A stretch of DNA of 64,000 nt from Leucaena leucocephala. Lineage: Eukaryota > Streptophyta > Magnoliopsida > Fabales > Fabaceae. The position numbers and the translations under genes were made by a program. The notes beneath the pieces are model-generated. The model was given only the letters and a program-made list of their open reading frames with translations. It was not told the origin of the DNA and searched no databases. Position 1 is the first letter of the stretch; every line of letters begins with the position of its first letter. The stretch spans positions 18,661,750-18,725,749 of the forward strand of contig CM073551.1 of NCBI GenBank assembly GCA_037074615.1. The letters are read 5' to 3'. Below, in pieces: positions 47,388 through 57,800 of this stretch.

Positions 47388-47573
47388 TTTTTTAGTTGCC
47401 TACCCAATTCACCGGAGCTTTATCTCGACTACATCCGGATCTGACCCGTGTCGCGCACCTGGCTATGATGGGTGAGTCTCCTAACGAGAATTTATTGCAT
47501 ACGCCAAGGCTCAAACTCGAGACCTTGCTTAAGCGATACCGAACTGCTTACTATTCGAATTAACCCCGTTGGT
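47388..47573 (-). mobile_element. SINE family 1, copy 5
   Basis: Minus-oriented full-length copy (CACCGGAGCTTTATC ... AAACTCGAGACC ... CTATTCGAATTAACCC) flanked by the 16-bp duplication AAACTAATTCCAGATT (47372-47387 and 47574-47589). Confidence 0.92.
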
Positions 47574-47771
47574 AAACTAATTCCAGATTAAATCATGAAT
47601 CGTTTGCAAATTCAACTAATTTTGGGCTACCTATCAAAAACTTGATTTTGGGCTTGCAATGTCTATTGGGCTTACAAAGAAAAATCTGAATGGACTTGCA
47701 TGATTGAATGATTGTGTGGAATAATGCATATAAAATTGGCTCATGTAAGTATAAAAAAAATAAATTGGCTC

Positions 47772-47975
47772 ATGTAACCATTGAGAGTTGACACAAAAAC
47801 TAAGAAACGAGTTTGTATCCCACAATGACGTAAGTTTGATTTCTGTTGTCATCGTGAGGGGTCCTTTAGAAGGTAATCTCATAAGTATATTGTAAGTACT
47901 CTTTGAGCCCTGAGGCTGTGCTTTGACTTTAGTAGGGGACCAATGCCGAACCCACATAAATTTTCTTGTACTAAA
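47772..47975 (+). mobile_element. SINE family 2, copy 3
   Basis: Plus-oriented copy: AAGTTTGATTTCTGTTGTCA, AGGTAATCTCATAAG, GTACTCTTTGAGCCCTGAGG, GACTTTAGTAGGGGACCAA and the terminal TTTTCTTGTACTAAAA. Flanking duplication not certain. Confidence 0.7.
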
Positions 47976-49095
47976 AAAATTGTTTTGGCCAATGTAAAAA
48001 CATATAGAATAGAGGTAGTATACTAATATAAAGTCTCGTTAAATCCTTCGGCATCTCATATTCGAGTGTTAGAGGAGATATTTGGAACAGAGCTCAAATT
48101 TCTATTTTCTTAGTAGAACCAAATTGTTTGATTTGAAAACCCTTTGCCATGAACAGAGAGTTTAGTCTAGTAAAAAAAAGCTAATCTTTCATATGTGGAA
48201 CTAAGTTTGAATCTCTATTGGAGATATGTCAATATTTAATACTCGATAATATCTCAAACATGATTATTTTTAATAAAAAAAACACCTATATTTAGAGAAA
48301 AAATTATTTACGCCTAAAAAGGGATTCTACCTTCAAGTGATAAAAAAAAATATTGGCATATTAAATTTTGGTGGCTCCTCAAAAAAGAATGACATGAGAT
48401 TACACTATCTATAATCCTTGGTTAAATTTTTGAAGTAACCCTAAGGCAACATCAGATTGAGAATGTTTCACCTGTCAATAATAATTACAGGATTATAAAG
48501 ATTTTTTCTTTTCTGAACAATGATCTCGTGCAACGAGTGCATCAAATATAAATTGAAACCATCGTATTAGGATGGGGAAATGACTATAAAATTCTAAGAA
48601 ATACACTTAATTACAAAAAAAATTTATAATAACAAGTGAGTAGTATAAATTTGTTATCATATTTTACATTGATACTAGTTATCATATGCTCCTTAATAGT
48701 CATTAAACTTTAAAGTAATTCATTCCCTTAGGAATTCATTGTCATTCCTATTAGAATGAAATCTAACTTTATGATCAAACAAACACTATTACTACCTAAA
48801 AACAACAAACTTAAATGAATATTAACTAATGGGGTCAGGTCCAGTAGAATGAGTTAACCATTCATAATATAACAAATTAATATTCAAATTCTCCTCTAGA
48901 AGATATATCTTCATTTACCTTATGTTTAGATGGGGAGAAAATTAAAAAAAAAAGAATATTAGGTAAGAAAACTCTTACAAATAATAAATTTTTTTACCAT
49001 TTTAAGAAATGTTAGTACTCCACAGTTTCTTGTATAAGATTAACTTCAATAAAAGAATATATCTACCTATTGATTAGTTTCTATAAATAGATCCC
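47976..49095. other. Intergenic, nothing recognised
   Basis: AT-rich spacer with no supported gene or element boundary. Confidence 0.45.
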
Positions 49096-49170
49096 TTGGC
49101 CTCTCCCATTTCCACACAAACACATAATAACAAAGTCATTGCTTCATTGCTCTTTATCAAGCTACCAATA
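49096..49170 (+). promoter_or_regulatory. Kunitz 2 core promoter / leader
   Basis: CTATAAATAGATCCCTTGGC just upstream (49080-49099) is nearly identical to the segment before Kunitz 3 (50606-50625) and Kunitz 1, followed by the shared leader CTCTCCCATTTCCACACAA. Confidence 0.65.
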
Positions 49171-49445
49171 ATGAAGCTTTCTTCCTTGTTTGCTCTCTTT
49201 TTTCTCTTTGCCTTCATCACCTCTTCAGTCAAAGCCAAGTTCGTCGTCGACAGTGATGGCGACATCGTTATCAGCGGGGGCGCATACTACATCCTTCCAT
49301 TAATATTCCAATTAGGTGGTGGCTTTGAGGTTGCCAAGACATGAAATGAAACTTGCCCGGTTAATGTTGTGCAAACCGTATCATACCCTCTTTATAACGA
49401 GAATGGCTTGCCATGGAAAATTACGTCCCCATTAAAAAAATAAAA
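49171..49445 (+). pseudogene. Kunitz inhibitor 2, nonsense and 3'-truncated
   Basis: Begins with signal peptide MKLSSLFALFFLFAFITSSV and a Kunitz start (KFVVDSDGDIVISGGAYYIL). The codon expected to be Gly in KTGNETCP is TGA (49342-49344). Homology continues through NETCPVNVVQTVSYPLY and NGLPWKITSPL and stops near 49440, followed by unrelated AT-rich DNA. The last two-thirds, including the second disulfide loop, are absent. Confidence 0.9.
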
Positions 49446-50590
49446 GATGAAGTGGACATTAGTATGCCATATTAATATATTAATTAACTAATAGTCAAAT
49501 TTAACTTTAAATGATAGTAAAAGTAACATTTATACGATTAAAAACTTCTAGGACACTATTATTTTTAAAATGACTTTTGGATATTGGGATAAATTTATAC
49601 TTTAATCAACCGAAAATCTCTACCCTTCCAGTTGATTTACTTACAATTAAATGAAAGAATATTTTTATTTATATACATTGGTAAATATAATACTAACTTT
49701 TATTATAAACTTTCAATGCCATTGTACTTTGTAATTCAGTCGTCAAGTAGACCACAAAACGCTCAATTGCACATTATAAAATGGTCCGGTTTGGTTTAAT
49801 TTCTAAAAAAAAAATATATATATAAAAAAAAGTGATTTAAAAATAATTTTAGATAATAATTTTTAGAGAAAAACTTTTAAAAAAAATGATATTAAAGAAA
49901 TAAAAGTTTGGATAGTTATTACCATAATAATTTTTTTTATAAGTAAATTACTATAAAAAATATAGAGTAAAATGATAAAGAAAAAAATAAGGACAAAGTG
50001 ATTATTATAAAGATCAAAAGTATTTTTGTCATTTAAAAATTATTCCTATAAATTTATCTGAAACTATGATTTAATCTATAAACTCTTTTAGATATTTAAT
50101 AATTATTTATTTAATTTTTGGCTAAAACTATATTTTGACCTAAAATATTTTTCAAATCATATTTTGACACGTAACTAGGTAAACACGTTCTTAAAATGGA
50201 GCACGTTGTTAAAATGGAAAAGTGAGGTCGCTTTCACGCCAGCTAGCAATCTGCATCCCTATCCAAATAATGGGACACAGATTCTTCACAGCATAAGAGA
50301 TTTCAATTTTCATTCAAGAAGGCCCTCCCATTTATTTTATACCGTTTTTCATAAAGTATTTTTAGTCTTTTTTATACTATGTTTTAATAATTTCTATGAG
50401 TATTAAATTGTTTTTTTATATATGACCATATTCAATCAAGATAGTGAGACGATAAAAATTAATATGATATTAAGGTTTAATATAATTAATAAGAATTATA
50501 TTAAAAAATTAATTAAAACACTCATGTATTAAATTAAAAATTAAAAGAAACTCTAATTAGAATGATTCTCCGCAATGAATACCTAAACTA
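49446..50590. other. Spacer with a diverged GA-core-type MITE lacking the GA core
   Basis: 49830-50195 follows the order of the MITE family at 13331 (AAAAGTTTGGATAGTTATTA, TAAGTAAATTACTA, GGCTAAAACTATATTTTGAC) but without the GAGAGG microsatellite. The rest is spacer. Confidence 0.45.
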
Positions 50591-50599
50591 TCCCTCACT

Positions 50600-50681
50600 A
50601 CTACTATAAATAGATCCCTTCGCCTCTCCCATTTCCACACAACACAACCACATCACATAAAAAGAGAAATTCCTTGCAATA
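50600..50681 (+). promoter_or_regulatory. Kunitz 3 core promoter / leader
   Basis: TATA box CTATAAATAG at about 50606, then ATCCCTTCGCCTCTCCCATT and TCCACACAACACAACCACAT. The same block precedes Kunitz 1 and 2, showing recent tandem or inverted duplication. Confidence 0.7.
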
Positions 50682-51177
50682 ATGAAGCCTTCTTCCATGT
50701 TTGCTCTCTTGTTTCTCTTTGCCTTCATAACCTCTTCAGCCAAAGCCCAGTTTGTCCGCGACGGGGACGGCAACCCCGTTATCAACGGCGGCGCATACTA
50801 CATCCGTCCATTTATAGCCCAATTAGGTGGTGGCTTTGAGGTTTCCAAGACAGGAAACGAAACTTGCCCTGTTAGTGTTGTGCAAACAGCATCACACCCT
50901 CTTTATCCCGATAATGGCTTGCCATGGAAAATTACGTCCCCATTAAGAATTAGACACGTCCGAGCAGACACTATTTTGAACTTTTTCGCTGTTGAGGGAA
51001 AAGTGCCAAACTGTGTTTCCATGCCGTCAACTTGGACTATTGTTGAAGGAGACGATGGAGAGAAGTCTGTGAAAATCAGTGGCGTGTACGAGAACAATGT
51101 GAAGGGTAGTTTCAAGATTCAGCAATTTGGTACTTTTGCCTATAAGATCGTGTTCTGTCCCACTCATGGCGATTCTT

Positions 51178-51488
51178 TGTTAACAATATTAGAGAGAAAT
51201 AATGAGAAGAAAGATGAAGAATCATATGTATTATTCATGAGCTATATGCTCATACAATCATGGTAACCCACTTGGGTTTACACTCTAATCTACCCTCACT
51301 TGAGGGAGATAAACCTACCCCACTTGGGGACTTTGAGGAGAGGCCCAAGTTACCCTCTCCTTCATTTTGGTGAAGATTACATAATCTCACACACTTAACC
51401 TATAGACTAGGACCCTTTATATAGACTTAGGGTCATCTAGTAACTAAGTGATTAACACTAATCACCTAATTAATTCAACCTTCTAACA
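51178..51488 (-). repeat. 3' LTR of the gene-capturing element
   Basis: 311 bp; reads TGTTAACAATATTAGAGAG ... CCTTCTAACA on the plus strand. It follows Kunitz 3 codons directly. Confidence 0.92.
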
Positions 51489-51499
51489 CCCCCGCTCAA

Positions 51500-51757
51500 G
51501 TTGACACCCCTTAACTTTAAGTGTTTAACTTGCCAACACAACATACAAGGGAGTAAGGTGAATTAAACCAAACTACTTTCATTTTACAAAATACAATATG
51601 AAAATTTATTCAAAAACTCTCTCTTCAATGAATACAGTAATTGCAACTTTCTTGATGTTGACAATTTTCCAGTCTTGGCTGCTGCCACTTCTCTCTAAAA
51701 ATAGAGCTCAAGATATCCTGTCCAATGCTCCTCCTTCATGCAGAGAGAAATTACAGC
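51500..51757 (-). other. Unassigned 3' part of the element body
   Basis: About 260 bp between the squalene-epoxidase fragment and the polypurine tract. Not recognised; it may be residual retroelement untranslated sequence. Confidence 0.5.
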
Positions 51758-51883
51758 AATCTCAGTGCTGCTGATGGGATAAAATAAAATGGGCGAAGGA
51801 TCACCTAAGATAACGTGTCCATAGTTTGCATATGGAAGATCACAATTCTCCAGGACAAGACCAACAAAATGAGATGGTACGTC
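51758..51883 (-). pseudogene. Captured squalene epoxidase fragment (central part)
   Basis: Minus-strand translation reads PSHFVGLVLENCDLPYAN and then GHVILGDPSPILFYPISSTE, a signature region of plant squalene monooxygenase (family form FVGLVLENCxLPxANxGHVxLxDPSPILFYPISS, from memory). The enzyme epoxidises squalene in sterol and triterpene synthesis. It joins the phosphatase fragment without a gap: the phosphatase frame ends at a TGA whose last two bases start this fragment's GAC codon. Confidence 0.85.
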
Positions 51884-52485
51884 AAATATAGTCTATATTA
51901 TTGGAATGGTTAAAAGAAGAAACAACAGTGCCACCAAATAAGAAACCAGCACCACGGGGACTTAGACCCCATCCATCTACAATATCTTCAGGATCTGACC
52001 ATAGGAGGTCACACATGGCTCCATCATGAGGTACTTCTTGCTTCCGATCAATAGTCCGTATCTGGTCCAATGTAGAGATTGCAGGAGATAGACCACCATG
52101 AACACTAAAAATCTTGTTTTCAATTAGAGCTGACAAGCTTAAATAGTCGAATATATCAGTGCAATATCTCCAAACATTGACTGATCCATATTTACGAAGG
52201 CACTCATCATAGAATCCATATACCTGCGTGATTTGACGGCTCTCATGGTTCCCCCTGATGAGTGTTATTCGATCTAGATACCTCACCTCCTACTTTGAAT
52301 AGCTCCTTCATGTCATAAAATTGTCCATGGATATCACCACATATGGTGACGGGAGCATCGACCCTCTGAACATTGCTCTCCTCGACGAGGATTTCCATGG
52401 CCTTGAGACAAAGAGCCTTCACTTCCAATTCCTCGAGGGGCTCGCACTTCTTCAGCTGCTCTATTTGCCTGTCTAGGTCTGACAT
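51884..52485 (-). pseudogene. Captured PP4 (PPX) protein phosphatase cDNA fragment, internally deleted
   Basis: Starts MSDLDRQIEQLKKCEPLEEL at 52485 and matches the catalytic subunit of protein phosphatase 4. It reads through the metal-binding GDIHGQFYDM to KELFKVGG near 52290, then jumps, with a frame change, to RYLDRITLIRGNHESRQITQ. The block between, normally holding the GDFVDRG metal-site motif, is missing. The second part runs through GAMCDLLWSDPEDIVDGWGL to FNHSNNIDYI and is cut off there. No introns are present over the whole stretch, so the source was RNA. Loss of the GDFVDRG site, the frameshift and the missing C-terminus make catalysis impossible. Confidence 0.92.
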
Positions 52486-52785
52486 CTCTCTCCGACTCTC
52501 TGCGTTTCTCAATTGAATCTGTGTCACACACAGATTTTGCCTCTCGTTGTCCGGGAAACATGAATATCCCTGATGATTGTGGTCCGTTTCTGCGTTTCCC
52601 TATAAAGGAGAGGGTAGTTTTGTAGGGTCTATAATTGCTGGCAACAGAATTTCCTGAGACGCTTTTCCCGCAAGACTTTCTTACGGCGAGTATGGTAGAT
52701 CTGGTCGTCACCGCTGTGTTTTATCGCAAGACTTCTTGCGTTGAATCTGCAGAATTTCTAGCTGTGATTGTGGGCGACAGGACTT
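52486..52785 (-). other. Captured 5'-UTR-like sequence with CAAGACTTCTTGC repeats
   Basis: On the minus strand this is the stretch ahead of the phosphatase ATG, probably its leader (GAGTCGGAGAGAGATGTCAG). Between it and the BAG fragment three related short sequences recur (GCAAGACTTCTTGC at about 52730 and 52805, GCAAGACTTTCTTACG near 52670), sitting at or near the fragment junctions. Confidence 0.5.
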
Positions 52786-52789
52786 CATG

Positions 52790-53035
52790 AGATGCTTTTC
52801 TTGCAAGACTTCTTGCAATCCTCAACCTCTCACAAGAATCCCTCCGAATCAAATCGATTGTCTCATGATCTGACATCCCCCTCTCGATTTGGTTGACCTC
52901 ATTGCTTATAGCAGCGATCTTCTTCAAGTTCTTCCTCGCCAAGAACCCTCTCAGAACCTTCTGGATCTTGAGAGCGGAGTTTTCTAGATTTGCCGTGAAA
53001 AGGAAGAAATTCTCAAAATCAAGAAGGGTAAACTG
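52790..53035 (-). pseudogene. Captured BAG/IQ-domain fragment
   Basis: Minus-strand translation shows an IQ motif (ALKIQKVLRGFLARKNLKKI) running into the start of a BAG domain (AAISNEVNQIERGMSDHETI, then DLIRRDSCERLRIA), as in plant BAG co-chaperones that bind Hsp70 and calmodulin. After RLRIA the homology ends. The assignment to a specific BAG member is not possible here. Confidence 0.75.
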
Positions 53036-53071
53036 CGGTGGATTTGTTAAGGTTACAGAAAATGGAAAAAA

Positions 53072-53152
53072 TGCGAATCCAAGGATGCAGGAGATGCAGA
53101 AATAATCATTGTGGGTGCTGGTGTTGCTGGGGAGACTCTTGCTTCAAGACTG
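53072..53152 (+). pseudogene. Captured squalene epoxidase fragment (FAD-binding start), opposite strand
   Basis: Plus-strand translation DAGDAEIIIVGAGVAG followed by ETLASRL matches the FAD-binding GxGxxG beta-alpha-beta of squalene monooxygenase, the same gene family as the fragment at 51758-51883 but in the opposite orientation. The GxGxxG motif alone could also come from another flavoprotein; the second fragment makes squalene epoxidase the better call. Confidence 0.65.
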
Positions 53153-53224
53153 GACTTCTTGGGCTGTGGTGGAGAATCAAGAATTGCACACAACAGGTCC
53201 ATAATACAGCCTGCTTTGATACCA

Positions 53225-53535
53225 TGTTAACAATATTAGAGAGAAATAATGAGAAGAAAGATGAAGAATCATATGTATTATTCATGAGCTATATGCTCAT
53301 ACAATCATGGTAACCCACTTGGGTTTACACTCTAATCTACCCTCACTTGAGGGAGATAAACCTACCCCACTTGGGGACTTTGAGGAGAGACCCAAGTTAC
53401 CCTCTCCTTCATTTTGGTGAAGATTACATAATCTCACACACTTAACCTATAGACTAGGACCCTTTATATAGACTTAGGGTCATCTAGTAACCAAGTGATT
53501 AACACTAATCACCTAATTAATTCAACCTTCTAATA
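53225..53535 (-). repeat. 5' LTR of the gene-capturing element
   Basis: 311 bp, about 99 % identical by eye to 51178-51488. Its outer end is TTCTAATA on the plus strand instead of TTCTAACA, so the terminal TG of the LTR is mutated. Confidence 0.92.
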
Positions 53536-53678
53536 TTCTTGCTCAGATATTGGGTTTTCTAACAACGGTAGGCGTTTGGTTCTCAACGATGATTATCCTT
53601 TGGGTTTCTGGTTTAGGAAAGCTGAATCATCTAAAAGTGGAATAGCCCAAGTGGTTTAATAATGTGCAGGAAGCCTAG

Positions 53679-53785
53679 ATATATAATTCCTAGCCTATTA
53701 TGTATGAACTAGTGACTAATAATGTGCTGGAAGCTTATATAATTCCTAGCACTTTGTCATAACTAAAAAAATTATGCTTCAAAAG

Positions 53786-53826
<41 letters not shown>

Positions 53827-54339
53827 CTAAACGGTCATGTGTATAGATAAGTTAAATTTAACGGCATCAAAATTAAAATTTATAAATACGTTGTTATGAA
53901 TACGCCAACTTAGTGTGTGGTCAAAAATAGCTCAAGAATTACTAGATACCAACTGATATCAGTACTCAGAAAATTTCTAGGACCTTTTTTACAAATAAAA
54001 TCGGTGTAAATAATGTGGTGTAAATAATGTGCGTGATGACAATTTTATTATAAGGAAAAATTCTAGAAAAAGATTCTAAAAATTGATAAATCCTAAATTG
54101 AAAATATTATAAATGCTTAAAAAATGTCAGAACTCAAATTAGGATTTTGAAATTCATAATCAAATTATTAAAATGCCCCTTATTCTATTTTTTTTAAAAG
54201 TCAACTAATCACAGAAAATGAGCATTTTGATCATTTGGCTATGAACTTTAAAATCTCTATTTAGTTTTGATACTTCTCTGGCACTTATGACATTTAGAGT
54301 CTTAATTTAAAATTTATGAATTTCAAAAACAAAATTCTG
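53679..54339. other. Kunitz 3 downstream flank
   Basis: A tandemly repeated 3' flank (GTGCTGGAAGCTTATATAATTC, ACTAGTGACTAATAATGTGC) is shared with the region after Kunitz 4 (63700-63900). A (CT)n(AT)n microsatellite lies at 53784-53827. 53908-53955 (GTGTGGTCAAAAATAGCTCA) recurs at about 59838-59885 beyond the Copia element. Confidence 0.65.
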
Positions 54340-54344
54340 GAATT

Positions 54345-54682
54345 TGTTGAAGCATGATTAAAAAAAAAGAGAAAGTGGATGGATCGAGTAAATTGGAGCC
54401 ATATTTTAATTACCGAGTAAATTGGAGCCATATTTTAATTAATTAAGTTGTTTCTATTTCTTTGGAGTCAGTTATGTAGTGGGTGAATATCTAGATTTAT
54501 TCTAGATTTTCTTTATGGTCAAATAAGTTTTTATTTAGTTTAGTGGGCAATAAGGTAGTAGTGGGCCCGAAACTCACGTTAAATCTGTTTACTTGTAAGC
54601 TTATAAATGGAGGCACCTCAGTTTGAATTAATGCATTGAGTGTTCAGCTTTCTTTCTCTTATCTCAATCACGTGATTCAACA
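54345..54682 (+). repeat. 5' LTR of the Copia element
   Basis: 338 bp, TGTTGAAGCATG ... GATTCAACA. It contains the motif CCGAGTAAATTGGAGCCATA twice in tandem (29-bp unit), whereas the 3' LTR has it once. TATA-like CTTATAAATGG lies near 54599. Confidence 0.93.
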
Positions 54683-54848
54683 AAATTGGTATCAGAGCAG
54701 TTTTCAATCCTGAGGGCAATAGAGTGAAAGTAAGGCTTAGATCCATTGGGTGTTAGAGTAAAATACTTTTCAGGTCACTCTTGGGAAACACGAGAGAGTG
54801 AGAGAGAGAGTCTTATTTCTTCATTTTACAGAGAGCTCTTCCGAAGTA

Positions 54849-57800
54849 TGGCAGCACTCACTGGTTTTTCTTCTTCTCAGCCCTCTTGCCTATTTTTAAT
54901 GGAGAGAAATATGAGTGGTGGAGCATCAAAGTGAAAACATTGCTCAGGTCACAGGAGCTGTGGGACCTGGTGGAATATGGGTTCATCGACATATTAGAAC
55001 CCACTGAAGAAGAAGAGGAGAGATTGAAAGCAACCAGGCAGAGAGATGCTAAGGCGCTGTGCATTCTTCAACAAGCAGTTCACGAGACTATTTTCTCACG
55101 GATTGCATCAGCAACCACGTCAAAAGAAGCATGGTTAATTCTGCAAAAGGAGTTTCAAGGTGATTCAAAAGTCATTGTCGTGAAATTGCAATCACTAAGA
55201 CGTGATTTTGAAACCTTATTAATAAAGAATGATGAGTCGATTGCTGTGTTTTTGGCAAGAACAATGGCAATAGTTGGTCAGATGCGATCTTACGGTGAAC
55301 AGATTTCTGATGAGACGATCGTTGCAAAAATGTTGAGGAGCTTGACTGCCAAGTTTGATCATGTTGTAGCTGCCATAGAAGAAGCCAAGGATTTATCAAT
55401 TCTTTCAGTAGATGAGCTGATGGGATCTCTTCAAGCTCATGTGGTAAGAATCAATCGGTCAGTAGAAAGAAATGAGGAGAAGGCATTCCAAGTGAAAGAG
55501 GCAGTCGCTAATCTAGAAGAAAATGATAGACCAACAAGCAGAGGTCGTGGAAGGGGAGGCTTCCGTGATGACCGAGGTCGTGGCCGTGGTACTGGAAGAG
55601 GCAGAGGAAGGTAATACAAAGAGCAAGGTAACACGAAAAGTGACATTCAATGTTATCATTGCAATAGATATGGACATATCCAAGCTAATTGCTGGTTTAA
55701 AGATCAGAATATGAACTTTGCAGCAGAGCATGAGGAGGATAACATGTTGTTTATGGCTTGTATTGACACTAACCATAAGCTAAATGATTTGTGGTTCGTT
55801 GATAGCGGTTGTTCAAATCATATGATTGGCACTAGGTCCTTATTCAAGGAGCTTGATGAGTCACAAAGACTAAAGGTACAACTTGGAAATCAAAGGGAGA
55901 TGCAAGTTGAAGGAAAAGGCACTATGAGTATTGACACTATCAATGTCAAAGCGAAAATGCTAGATAATGTTCAATTTGTACCTGATTTAGGATACAATTT
56001 GTTGAGCGTTAGGCAACTAATGGCAAGTGGATGTTCTGTTTTGTTTTATGACAATGTATGTGTCATTACCAACAAGAGGTTAGGCAAAAAGGTTCATGTC
56101 AGCATGACTCTTAACAAGATGTTTCCGTTAGACGTGACTAATATAGAGAATTTTGCTCTTGCTACAAGCGCAAAGGAAGACTCAAAGTTGTGGCATTTGA
56201 GGTATGGGCATCTCAACATAAAGGGCTTGAAATTGCTGAATGACAAAGGTATGGTTCTTGGACTACCAAAAATTGATTCTATTGATTTATGTGAGGGATG
56301 CATTTATGGAAAACAAACTAGGAAGTCATTTGCTATTGGAAAAGCTTGGAGAGCTTCTGAATGTTTAGAATTAATTCATGCTGACTTATGTGGACCTATG
56401 CAAACTAAGTCCTTCGGTGGGAGTCATTATTTCTTGCTATTTACTGATGATTATAGTCGTATGAGTTGGGTGTATTTTCTGAAAAACAAGTCAGAAACTT
56501 TTGAGAAGTTTTAGAAATTTAAAGCTTTGGTAGAAAATCAAAGTGGCAGTCATATCAAAGTTCTCTGCACAGATAGGGGAGGAGAGTTCGTGTCTAATGA
56601 ATTCAATTTATTCTGTGAAGAAAATGGCATCCACAGGGAGTTAACAACTCCTTATACTCCAGAGCAAAACGGTGTTGCTGAACGAAAGAATCGAACTATT
56701 GTAGAGATGGCACGGAGCATGCTACAAGCAAAAGGACTTTCAAATATATTTTGGGCAGAAGCTGTAGCAATATCTGTCTACTTGTTGAATCTCTCACCAA
56801 CAAGGGCTGTCATGAATAAGACTCCATATGAAGCTTGGTGTGGAAGGAAGCCAAATGTGAGTCACTTACGAATTTTTGGATGTATTTCTTGTGCTTTGAT
56901 AAATTCGCAAGCTCGACAAAAGCTTGATGAAAAGTCTGAAAAATATATTTTTATCGGTTATTGTACTCAATCTAAAGCATATAGATTGTATAACCCTCTT
57001 ACTGACAAGATTTTAACTAGAAGGGATGTAATATTTGATGAACATGTAAGTTGGAATTGGAATGAAAAGCAGGTACAACTGGAGCTTCATGATCCTATTG
57101 ACGTCCCTCTAGATGATGGAGAAAAACAAACTCCAGCAAGCTCTCATGTTGGCTCATCACCATTGACAACACAAAGAAATAACAACTCTTCATCTACAGC
57201 TCTTGAAGAGGTTTCAGTCGAGCCAATTCCATTGAGGAGATCAACAAGAGTCAAAAAGCCAAATCCCAAATTTTCTAATGACATATATACCTGTCAATTT
57301 GCTCTTACCATTTCAGATCCATTATATTATGAAGAAGCAGTTGAAAATGAAGAATGAGAGAGGGCAATGGTGGAGGAGATGAAATCTATTGAAAAGAATG
57401 GAACGTGGGAGATGGTGGATTTACCAGATGGCAAAAATGCAATTGGTTTGAAATGGGTGTTCAAGACAAAGTTTGCTGCAGATGGAAGCTTACAAAAGCA
57501 CAAAGCTTTTCTTGTGGCAAAAGGCTATGCACAACAATATGGTGTTGATTTTGAAGAAACCTTTTCTCCAGTAGCTCAGTTTGAAACTGTGAGACTAGTT
57601 CTAGCATTAGCTGCACAGTTGCAATGGTCAGTTTATCAGTTTGATGTCAAGTCAGCATTCCTTAATGGAGACTTACAAGAAGAAGTCTATGTAGTACAGC
57701 CAGAAGGCTTTATAAAAGAGGGCAGTGAAACAAAGGTGTACAAGCTAAACAAGGCGCTGTATGGTTTGAAGCAAGCTCCCCGAGCTTGGTATAGTAGGAT

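Larger units (their letters stand above)
51178..53535 (-). mobile_element. Gene-capturing non-autonomous LTR retrotransposon
   Basis: 2358 bp with two 311-bp LTRs (51178-51488 and 53225-53535) that differ at about three positions by eye, and the 5-bp duplication TTCTT (51173-51177 and 53536-53540). Orientation is minus: the primer-binding site TGGTATCAAAGCA (complement of 53212-53224, one mismatch to the initiator-Met tRNA site) abuts the right LTR, and the polypurine tract GAGCGGGGG (complement of about 51489-51497) abuts the left. On the minus strand the LTR begins TGTTAGAAGG, ends TTGTTAACA and has CTATATAAAGGG as a TATA box. There is no gag, protease, integrase or reverse transcriptase. 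The body consists of host gene fragments (next entries). It needs enzymes supplied in trans. Confidence 0.92.
50682..53678 (+). pseudogene. Kunitz inhibitor 3, interrupted by an LTR retrotransposon
   Basis: 50682-51177 encodes a good Kunitz N-terminal three-quarters: signal peptide MKPSSMFALLFLFAFITSSA, QFVRDGDGNPVINGGAYYIR, the first cysteine pair (GNETCPVSVV and PNCVSMPSTW) and AYKIVFCPTHGDS. A 2.36-kb LTR element follows, flanked by TTCTT. The 3' remainder at 53541-53678 reads RRLVL(N)DDYPLGFWFRKAES and SGIAQVV but has frame changes. Reading on into the LTR would give a 194-residue protein whose last 29 or so residues are element-encoded and which lacks the second Cys of the distal disulfide. 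Function is doubtful. Confidence 0.9.
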
